This document shows positions 1 to 5,696 of a stretch of 6,371 nucleotides of DNA, one piece after another (the stretch's first letter is position 1; each line of letters starts with the position of its first letter). The notes under the pieces are model-generated. The model was not told the DNA's origin. It was given only the letters and a program-made list of their open reading frames with translations, and did no database searches. The stretch covers positions 1 to 6,371 of the forward strand of contig JAGRKR010000652.1 in the NCBI GenBank assembly GCA_020442225.1, in the 5' to 3' direction. The stretch is from Hyphomicrobiaceae bacterium. GTDB lineage: Bacteria; Pseudomonadota; Alphaproteobacteria; Rhizobiales; Hyphomicrobiaceae. Both the position numbers and the translations under genes were made by a program.

Positions 1-1877
1 ATGAACTCGTGGGGGCGGGCGAGCCGCGAGACCGCGATGACATGGCGACGCGGCATGCCGGGATTGGCCAGGGCGATGTTCTCGTGGATGGTGCGGTTGA
101 ACAGTATGTTCTCCTGCAGCACGACGCCGATCTGCCGCCTGAGCCACGCCGTGTCCACCTGCCCGATGTCGATCCCGTCGACGGTGATCTGGCCTCGCTC
201 GGGCCTGTAGAGACGCTGGATGAGCTTCGTCAGCGTCGACTTGCCCGAGCCCGACGGTCCGACGATGCCGATGACCTGCCCCTCGGGGATGGAGAGATCG
301 ATACCCTTCAGAACCTCCGGCCCGTCGGCCTGATAACGGAAGACCATCTCGGAGATCTGTATCGCCCCCTTGGCGGGCGGCAGGCCGGCCGGCGCCAGTC
401 GGCGCGACTCGGTCGGGGCGTTGAGGATGTCGCCGAGCCGCTCGATGGAGATCTGTACCTGCTGGAAATCCTGCCAGAGCTGCGAGAGCCTGAGGATCGG
501 CTGCGTAACCTGGTTCATGATCATGTTGAAGGCGATGAGCGCGCCGACCGTCATCTCGCCGCTCATCACCGCGTGCGCGCCGAAATAGAGAACGAGGGCC
601 AGCGTCGCCTTGTTGACGAACAGGATCAGGTTCTGGCCGAGCGCGCTCAGCATGACGGCCTGGAACGAGGTCTTCACGTAGGCCGCGAGCTTCTCCTCCC
701 ACTGGCTGCGCAACATCGGCTCGACGGCGGCCGCCTTGAGCGTCTGGATGCCGACGACCGACTCGACCAGGAACTGCTGGCTCTCGGCACCGCGATTGAA
801 ACGCTCCTTGACCTTCTCGCGCAGCGGCGGACGGACCATCGCCGCGATGATGAGATAGATCGGAATGGAGCCGACGACGATCAGCGTGAGCGTCGGCGAA
901 TATATGAAGAGCACCGTGATGAAGACCAGGGTGAACAGCAGGTCGATCGATGAGGTCAGCCCCTGGCCGGTCAGGAAGCCGCGGATCGTTTCGAGCTCTC
1001 GGACGCGCGCGACGGTCTGGCCGGTCGGCCGGCTTTCGAAATAGCCGAGCGGCAACCGCAGCAGATGATCGAACAGCCGCGCGCCGAGTTCCACGTCGAT
1101 GCGGCTCGTCGTGTGATTGAGCGCATAGGAGCGCAAATACTGCAGCACGACGTCGAAAAGCCCGATGATCACCAGACCCACGGCGATCACCGTCAGGGTC
1201 GAGAAGCTGCGGTGCAGCAGAACCTTGTCGATGACGATCTGGAAGAACAGCGGCGTCACCAGAGCGAAAAGCTGCACGAACAAGGACGCTGCCAGCACGT
1301 GCGCGAGTGGTCGGCGATACCGCCAGATCGACGGCAGGAACCAGGTGAAGCTGAAGGTCTCCGGCGAAATTCCGGCGCCCGCGGCCCGGCGCGTGATGAG
1401 CACGACCTCGCCCGACCAGATCTCGGCCAGCGCGTCGGGCGCCAGATCCGCCCGCGCCCTGCTCATCGGCTTGACGACCCGCATCAGTGACTGCTCGGGG
1501 TGCCTTGCGGCGAGCAGGGCGAAGGTTCCGTCCTTCAGGCGGATGATCGCCGGCAGAGGCACCGAGGACAGCCGGCTCAACGGCTGGTTATGGTAGGCCC
1601 GCGCCTTGAGGCCGAGATGCCGGGCGGCGCGCACGAGGTCTTCGGCTTCCGCCTTGCGCTCCCCGAGCGCAAGCTCGTGGGAAAGCTGGAACGGGTCCGC
1701 GGCGATACGGTAGTGCGCCGCCAGCATGGCGACGCAGATGAGCCCGGCGTCGGGCTCCTTGCCCGAAACCGCCGTCGGACCGGTGCGCGCGCCTTGGCTC
1801 GACGCGCCATCGACGCCTTGTGCAGGCGCCGCCTTGCGGTTCTGCTGACTGAAGCCGTCGTTGGACGTCTCGTTCAT
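1..1877 (-). CDS. Type I secretion ABC transporter, HlyB-like, 3' end missing at window edge
   Basis: This is the inner-membrane exporter ATPase of a type I secretion system, which should use ATP to pass an unfolded RTX-type protein through a channel completed by HlyD and a TolC-like protein. The visible 625 residues hold, in order: a polar leader (1-40), a C39 peptidase-like domain (about 41-165), a six-helix membrane domain (about 185-450), and the start of the ATPase domain. That last part shows aromatic Y515 (A-loop), Walker A GPSGSGKST at 540-548 with K546, and the Q-loop VVLQEN with Q588. The stretch from 537 to 608 reads very like E. coli HlyB. The C39 catalytic Cys position is A44 (PDAGLIC), and the expected His and Asp positions also look replaced, so this is a substrate-binding CLD and not a protease. 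The signature motif, Walker B and H-loop lie outside the window; HlyB is about 707 residues. ATG 1877 is the only plausible start after the in-frame hlyD-like stop. Upstream ribosome-binding sequence is weak (GGGA), which suggests translational coupling. Family assignment is firm; the substrate is unknown. Confidence 0.95.
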   Translation of the reverse strand, partial: MNETSNDGFSQQNRKAAPAQGVDGASSQGARTGPTAVSGKEPDAGLICVAMLAAHYRIAADPFQLSHELALGERKAEAEDLVRAARHLGLKARAYHNQPLSRLSSVPLPAIIRLKDGTFALLAARHPEQSLMRVVKPMSRARADLAPDALAEIWSGEVVLITRRAAGAGISPETFSFTWFLPSIWRYRRPLAHVLAASLFVQLFALVTPLFFQIVIDKVLLHRSFSTLTVIAVGLVIIGLFDVVLQYLRSYALNHTTSRIDVELGARLFDHLLRLPLGYFESRPTGQTVARVRELETIRGFLTGQGLTSSIDLLFTLVFITVLFIYSPTLTLIVVGSIPIYLIIAAMVRPPLREKVKERFNRGAESQQFLVESVVGIQTLKAAAVEPMLRSQWEEKLAAYVKTSFQAVMLSALGQNLILFVNKATLALVLYFGAHAVMSGEMTVGALIAFNMIMNQVTQPILRLSQLWQDFQQVQISIERLGDILNAPTESRRLAPAGLPPAKGAIQISEMVFRYQADGPEVLKGIDLSIPEGQVIGIVGPSGSGKSTLTKLIQRLYRPERGQITVDGIDIGQVDTAWLRRQIGVVLQENILFNRTIHENIALANPGMPRRHVIAVSRLARPHEF

Positions 1878-1913
1878 GATCCCAGCCCGCTCGCCCCTGC
1901 CTGCCGCTTCAGC

Positions 1914-3704
1914 TCATCGCTCGTGACCGGTACCTGCCGCGATCTCGCGCAGCGGTGCCAGAAGGTAGTCGATCGCCCGTCGTTTGCCGGTGGTGATCTC
2001 GACACTGACCGACATGCCGGGCGACAGGGGTATGTCCACGCCGTCGACGCGCATGACCCGCTTGGACAACTGAATGGTCGCGGGGAAGACCAGGTTCTGC
2101 CCGCGTCCGGTCGTGGATTGCGGCGCCGAGGCGCGAGGGTTCGTCGCGCCGACCGGATCGGAAAGCCCTGATGCCGCGCGATCCTCGACGGCGTCCTTGG
2201 AGACGCGCACGACCTTGCCGGTGATGGTGCCGTAGCGCGTGAAGGGGAAGGCGTCGATCTTGACGATGGCTTCCTGCTCGGGCTTCACGAAGCCGATGTC
2301 CTTGTTCTCGACCATCGCCTCGACCTCGATCGGCGAGTCCTCCGGCACGATGGCCATGAGCGTCTGGCCACTGGCGACAACCTGGCCGATGGTCGTCACG
2401 GCGAGCTGTTGCACAGTGCCGTCGATGGGCGACTTCAGCACCGTCCGATCATAGCGGGAGCGCGCCTTGACCAGCTCTTGCGTAATGCGATCGCGACGCC
2501 GATCGGCCTCCGCGAGCTTCTGCGACTGATCGGACACGAAGCGCGAGACGAGCTCGCGCAGGCGCTTCTCGATGGAATCGATAGCCGCCGCCGTCTCCAG
2601 GAGCTGGCCGCGCTCGTTGGCAACCAATGTCGCCTCCTTCTCGTAGTCCTGCAGCGCGTCAATCAGGGCCGAGCGCGTGCCGGCCCCCTTCTCCAGCACC
2701 TGCTTGCGCATGTCGACGCGCTGCTTCAGCACCGCGATCAGTCGCTCGCGGGCCTGGATGCTCATGTCGAGCCGCTGCTTCACGGCGGCTTTCTCGCGCC
2801 GCTGCGCGCGCAGGCTCTCCACGCCGGATGACAGCTCGCTCAGCTCCGCTTCGAGAACCTTCGCCTCACGCAGGCGGACGACCTCGTCGATCTTGCCCGG
2901 GAAAGGGATTGGCGAGGGCTTGGGAGATTCCAGGCCGGCGGCGGCGATGCCTACCCGCCGGCGCGCGATCTCGGCCGTCAGCGCCTCGAGCTCCCGCTCG
3001 AACGCGCTGCGATCGGCCATGGTATCGGTCGGGTCAAGCTCCAGCAGCACATCGCCCGCCTTGACCCGACTGCCGTTCTCGATCCGGATCGCCCGGACCT
3101 TGCCAGCCTCGAGCGGCTGCACGACCTTGGAGCGCCCGGTGGGCTGAATCTTGCCGTGCGCGACGGCGTGGATGTCGAGCTTGCCGAAATAGGCCCAGAT
3201 GATGGCGGTGGCGAAGGCACCGCAGATGAACCAGAGCAGCCAGATGCGGATCGGCGAAGGCGGCGTCTCGAGAATTTCCAGGGCGGCAGGCAGAAACTCG
3301 CGATCACCGCTGGCAGCCACCGGCTGGGACACCGGCTTGGTCGCGACGACGGCTGGCTTGCTTTCGCTCTGCATGGCAGCGGTTCCTCGCCCAATTGGGG
3401 ATGAGCGACCAGGTGAAGTGCTACTGGAAAACGCCGCAGCCGGACCGGGCTGTACAGGAGACGGGGTTGCCCGCATATCGACTTTGCGAAGAGCTCGAAC
3501 GCAGCACTTGGCAACGCGAGCGACCACCCCGACACACATCAGACCAACAAGTAACAGCAGACCCACGTTGACGAGCGTAATGGGCGTGTCCGGGAACAAG
3601 AGAGGCCACCATGCCGGCAGCCATCCTTCGAGCTTCGTCACCAGATCGCCGTAGAACAGCCGACCATCCAGCGCCAGGACCAACTTGACCGCGCCGTCTG
3701 TCAC
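1914..3704 (-). CDS. HlyD family type I secretion periplasmic adaptor with an N-terminal extension
   Basis: This is the membrane fusion protein that links the HlyB-like ATPase to an outer-membrane channel. Counted from GTG 3704 (596 residues), it shows an extra hydrophobic segment at about 41-64, a Pro/Ser-rich linker (about 78-110), the usual HlyD opening (REFLPAALEILETP, about 135-148), the canonical membrane segment at about 152-171, the first lipoyl half (about 190-229), a long coiled-coil hairpin (about 230-420), the second lipoyl half (SPIDGTV, about 425-431), a beta-barrel region, and the family ending (PLSPGM, then TGKRRAIDYLLAPLRE). E. coli HlyD has 478 residues. ATG 3374 (residue 111) would give 486 and has an excellent GAGGAA site 8 bases upstream. 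GTG 3704 has GAGG at 8 bases, and GTG 3722 directly follows an in-frame stop and has no site. I kept the longer form because the extension looks coding, but 3374 may be the real start or a second one. The next gene starts 36 bases downstream in the same frame. Confidence 0.93.
   Translation of the reverse strand: MTDGAVKLVLALDGRLFYGDLVTKLEGWLPAWWPLLFPDTPITLVNVGLLLLVGLMCVGVVARVAKCCVRALRKVDMRATPSPVQPGPAAAFSSSTSPGRSSPIGRGTAAMQSESKPAVVATKPVSQPVAASGDREFLPAALEILETPPSPIRIWLLWFICGAFATAIIWAYFGKLDIHAVAHGKIQPTGRSKVVQPLEAGKVRAIRIENGSRVKAGDVLLELDPTDTMADRSAFERELEALTAEIARRRVGIAAAGLESPKPSPIPFPGKIDEVVRLREAKVLEAELSELSSGVESLRAQRREKAAVKQRLDMSIQARERLIAVLKQRVDMRKQVLEKGAGTRSALIDALQDYEKEATLVANERGQLLETAAAIDSIEKRLRELVSRFVSDQSQKLAEADRRRDRITQELVKARSRYDRTVLKSPIDGTVQQLAVTTIGQVVASGQTLMAIVPEDSPIEVEAMVENKDIGFVKPEQEAIVKIDAFPFTRYGTITGKVVRVSKDAVEDRAASGLSDPVGATNPRASAPQSTTGRGQNLVFPATIQLSKRVMRVDGVDIPLSPGMSVSVEITTGKRRAIDYLLAPLREIAAGTGHER
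3383..3388 (-). promoter_or_regulatory. Alternative ribosome binding site for internal ATG at 3374
   Basis: GAGGAA lies 8 bases before ATG 3374 on the minus strand, a near-ideal Shine-Dalgarno arrangement inside the HlyD-like frame. Starting here gives a 486-residue protein of ordinary HlyD length, without the additional membrane segment. A 10-base palindrome (CCCAATTGGG, 3390-3399) lies directly upstream of the site. Confidence 0.5.
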
Positions 3705-3712
3705 GAGAACGC

Positions 3713-3716
3713 CCTC
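3713..3716 (-). promoter_or_regulatory. Ribosome binding site for GTG start at 3704
   Basis: On the minus strand GAGG lies 8 bases before the GTG at 3704. This favours 3704 over the GTG at 3722, which directly follows an in-frame TGA (3725-3723) and has only T-rich sequence before it. It supports translation of the long HlyD form. Confidence 0.45.
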
Positions 3717-3758
3717 ACTCACTCAAACAAACAAATCAACAATCCACCTTAGAACATG

Positions 3759-3775
3759 ACTTGCAGTCAGCAAGT
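3759..3775. promoter_or_regulatory. 17-base inverted repeat, possible operator upstream of HlyD/HlyB operon
   Basis: ACTTGC and GCAAGT are perfect 6-base arms around the 5-base spacer AGTCA. The centre is about 63 bases upstream of the GTG at 3704, a typical place for a regulator site at a promoter. On the minus strand the right-hand arm starts a TTGCTG that could serve as a weak -35 box, but the -10 position is poor. The symmetry is visible directly; the operator role is inference. Confidence 0.35.
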
Positions 3776-3913
3776 GACTCTAGCCACCTGCTCCGCGACT
3801 AAACCATACAATTCAGGAACGCTGGCACCCGAGCCGCGGCGGAAACTTCGCAGGCTCCGGCCGACAGGTGACGAGCCTCTCGCGCCGGCCGTCCCACAGA
3901 TCAGGCGCTCGAC

Positions 3914-3977
3914 CCGGCACTCGAGACTCCGGACGCTCGAAACACCGGGCACCCGGAACGCGGGGCACTGCCAAACG
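3914..3977. repeat. Degenerate tandem repeat of about 16 bases
   Basis: Four consecutive units of about 16 bases can be laid under each other: CCGGCACTCGAGACT, CCGGACGCTCGAAACA, CCGGGCACCCGGAACG and CGGGGCACTGCCAAACG. They share a C/G-rich CCGG start, a central C(A/G)C and an A-rich end. Identity between units is only moderate, so this may be low-complexity high-GC sequence and not a true repeat. No coding role is evident. Confidence 0.25.
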
Positions 3978-4135
3978 CAGCCCCACCGAGGTGGCCGCCG
4001 ATTCGCCGGTCACGGCGCAAAGATAGCACGTCTAATGTCAATCCGATGCAACAGTATCGCCCGGCGCACGCCCGAAGGCCCGCGGTTGCCCACGAGCCAT
4101 CGATGCCTCGCATGCCTGAAGCAGCGGCCGAATCA

Positions 4136-5482
4136 TCAATACGACTGCTGTACCTTCGACCGATACTGCTCCGCACGCAACAACTTGCGTTCACGCCGCC
4201 ACGCCTCGCCCTCGAGCTTGGACGCGGACTTCTTGGTCTTTTTCCGAAGCGCCTCCAGCGCGGGAGCGGCATACTCCTTGGCCTTGCGGCCGAGATACCC
4301 GGCGTTGTCCTCCAGCAGCCGGCGGGCCCCCTCGATATCCCCCTTGTCGCGCAGCAGCACGGCCTGCTCGCTGACGACGGTCGCGATCTGGGCCGCGACG
4401 CTCGCCATCACCGGCTTGTTGACGCTCTCCTCTGCCTCGCGCTCCGAGAGCGTGAAGCGCGCCTTGACGACCGCCTCGTCGCGCACGCGCTTGCCGGACA
4501 CGAGCCCGTGGTAGTCGATGCCGACGCGCGCCACCTCGGCATCGCCGACTTCGGCCGTCCCTGGCGCCTCGAGCTCGACGATGACGTATTTCTCCTGGGC
4601 GCCGTAGAGCTGGCTCATCTTGAGGGTGATGCGGCTGCCTTCGATCCTGGCGTCGCGACCCAGCACCTTCAGCGGCTTGAAGCCGGCCAAGGCGTCGATG
4701 GTGATGACGGCGTCCTGCGCCACGACGGAAAGGACGTCGCCGAATTCCGCATCGAAGATGCGCACGAGGTCCTCGGGCTTCTCGGCAAAGGCGTGATTGC
4801 CGTCGCTGGCCTGGGCGAGGCGCGTCATGAGATCCTCGTTGTACTCGAGCCCGAGGCCGATGGTCGTCACGGAGATACCGGAGCCGGCGAGCTTGCGGCC
4901 AAGCTCGGCGAGAGCCGCTGGCGTTGCCGGGCCGACGTTTGCAAGACCATCGGAGAGCAGGATGACCCGATTGACGCGATGGGCGGCAAGGAAGCGCTCG
5001 ACCTCGCGCCCGCCCTCCACGACGCCGGCATGCAGCGCCGTGCGCCCCGTGGCGGTCAGCACCTCGATGCGGCGCTTGAGGCTGGCGGCATCGGTGACGC
5101 GAGCCGCTTTCGCCAGCACGTCCACCTCATGGTTGTAGACGACCAGCGCCAGGATATCGTCGGGCCCGAGGCGATCGACGGCCATGGCGGCCGCCTCCTT
5201 GGCGCGGGCGAGGCGGGCGCCCTGCATGGAGCCCGAGCGGTCGAGCACGATGGCGATGTTGACGGGCGTGCGAACGGTGCGGCTGGCGGGCTTCACACCC
5301 TTGAGCCCCACGCGGAGATAGACCTTGCGGGTCTTGCCGGGCACGAGCGCGGTCTGCCCGAGTTCCGGCGTCAGCGTGACTTCGGCGGCGCGGGCGGGCG
5401 CAGGGGCGGCGCCGAGGGCGGCGACAATGGCGGCAGCGGCGACAGCGACGTATCTCTTCGCGTTGGGCGGGGAAGATTGCAT
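4136..5482 (-). CDS. Exported VWA domain protein with intact MIDAS
   Basis: This is a predicted periplasmic or surface protein with a von Willebrand factor A fold, which usually binds protein partners through a divalent metal. From ATG 5482 it has 448 residues. Residues 1-32 form a clear Sec signal peptide: basic NAKR, an Ala/Val-rich core, then a likely cut after PAPARA. The VWA domain (about 74-250) has the MIDAS set DRSGS (D81, S83, S85), T148 in GRTALHAG and D178 in LLSDGLANVG. A beta-rich region follows (about 257-345), then a helical, Lys/Arg-rich tail (about 350-448). It resembles the bacterial VWA group often annotated as YfbK-like or as a 'Ca-activated chloride channel homologue'; a channel role is not supported here. 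An ATG at 5521 would add 13 residues, but 5482 gives a normal signal peptide and has GGAG 8 bases upstream. The gene stands alone between a terminator and the long intergenic region. Its partner and process are unknown. Confidence 0.92.
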   Translation of the reverse strand: MQSSPPNAKRYVAVAAAAIVAALGAAPAPARAAEVTLTPELGQTALVPGKTRKVYLRVGLKGVKPASRTVRTPVNIAIVLDRSGSMQGARLARAKEAAAMAVDRLGPDDILALVVYNHEVDVLAKAARVTDAASLKRRIEVLTATGRTALHAGVVEGGREVERFLAAHRVNRVILLSDGLANVGPATPAALAELGRKLAGSGISVTTIGLGLEYNEDLMTRLAQASDGNHAFAEKPEDLVRIFDAEFGDVLSVVAQDAVITIDALAGFKPLKVLGRDARIEGSRITLKMSQLYGAQEKYVIVELEAPGTAEVGDAEVARVGIDYHGLVSGKRVRDEAVVKARFTLSEREAEESVNKPVMASVAAQIATVVSEQAVLLRDKGDIEGARRLLEDNAGYLGRKAKEYAAPALEALRKKTKKSASKLEGEAWRRERKLLRAEQYRSKVQQSY

Positions 5483-5490
5483 GTGCTCGG

Positions 5491-5494
5491 CTCC
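5491..5494 (-). promoter_or_regulatory. Ribosome binding site of the VWA gene
   Basis: GGAG lies 8 bases upstream of ATG 5482 on the minus strand. The upstream alternative ATG (5521) has only a GGGA at 9 bases and would put a long hydrophilic stretch before the signal peptide core, so this site decides the start. Confidence 0.55.
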
Positions 5495-5571
5495 ATGGGC
5501 TCTAAATTGCGGTGCCTCCATGGTTTTTTATCCCGCGGGGGAGGGCGGGCCGAGGCGAGGACGTGACCGAA

Positions 5572-5597
5572 ATGCGGCTTTGCCGGAAAGTCCGCAT
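5572..5597. repeat. Imperfect inverted repeat in the VWA gene leader
   Basis: ATGCGGCTTT (5572-5581) pairs with AAAG plus CCGCAT (5587-5590 and 5592-5597) around a 5-base GCCGG loop, with one unpaired T at 5591: ten base pairs with a single bulge. It lies about 90 bases upstream of the VWA start and 49 bases beyond the terminator stem. It has no T tract, so it is more likely an operator or 5' leader structure than a terminator. Its function is not known. Confidence 0.4.
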
Positions 5598-5645
5598 GTG
5601 TTGCCCCGAAAACACGGAACGGCGCACGCAGCGTCCCGAAATGTA

Positions 5646-5673
5646 GAAAGCCCGCCGGCGAGGGCGGGCTTTC
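5646..5673 (-). terminator. Intrinsic terminator of the right-edge gene
   Basis: GAAAGCCCGCC (5646-5656) and GGCGGGCTTTC (5663-5673) form a perfect 11-bp stem with a 6-base loop. On the minus strand the stem starts 23 bases after the TAA of the right-edge gene and ends in CTTTC followed by a T-rich TACATTTC. The stem is bounded by A/T pairs and could act on either strand, but only the minus strand has a gene ending into it. It separates that gene from the VWA gene. Confidence 0.8.
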
Positions 5674-5696
5674 GGGAGGGGGAGGGGCGAGGAGGG

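Larger units (their letters stand above)
3705..4135. other. Intergenic region between VWA gene and secretion operon
   Basis: About 430 bases without a convincing gene. The short frames in it on either strand have no ribosome site, no recognisable domain and erratic composition. It should hold the promoter of the HlyD/HlyB operon and the end of the VWA transcript. I see no hairpin with a T tract for VWA termination. The minus strand has one perfect TTGACA (4041-4036), but no acceptable -10 box follows at 16-18 bases. The region does contain the inverted repeat at 3759-3775 and the degenerate repeats at 3914-3977, listed separately. Confidence 0.6.

Noticed and set aside
9..953. Plus-strand open frame of 314 codons
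   Set aside because: It is antisense to the HlyB-like gene, whose minus-strand translation shows unmistakable Walker A and membrane-domain motifs. The plus-strand product is Arg/Asp/Leu-rich with no domain, as expected of a high-GC shadow frame.
3767..4013. Two overlapping short minus-strand frames upstream of the HlyD-like gene
   Set aside because: They are 61 and 66 codons in different frames over the same bases, rich in Arg/Ser/Gly, without a ribosome site or recognisable fold.
4036..4041. Perfect TTGACA on the minus strand as the -35 box of the secretion operon
   Set aside because: The sequence at 16-18 bases downstream is G/C-rich and does not resemble a -10 box, and the site is over 300 bases from the start codon.
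3756..4514. Plus-strand open frame of 252 codons across the intergenic region
   Set aside because: No ribosome site and Ser/Arg-rich composition; half of it is antisense to the VWA gene, and no domain is visible.
5483..5521. Longer VWA protein starting at ATG 5521
   Set aside because: It adds 13 hydrophilic residues before the signal peptide and has a weaker ribosome site than ATG 5482.
4046..5566. Plus-strand open frame of 506 codons
   Set aside because: It covers the VWA gene on the opposite strand and is longer than it, but the minus strand has the signal peptide, ribosome site and MIDAS motifs. The plus product is low-complexity Gly/Ala/Arg/Asp/His-rich and is explained by strong codon bias on the other strand.
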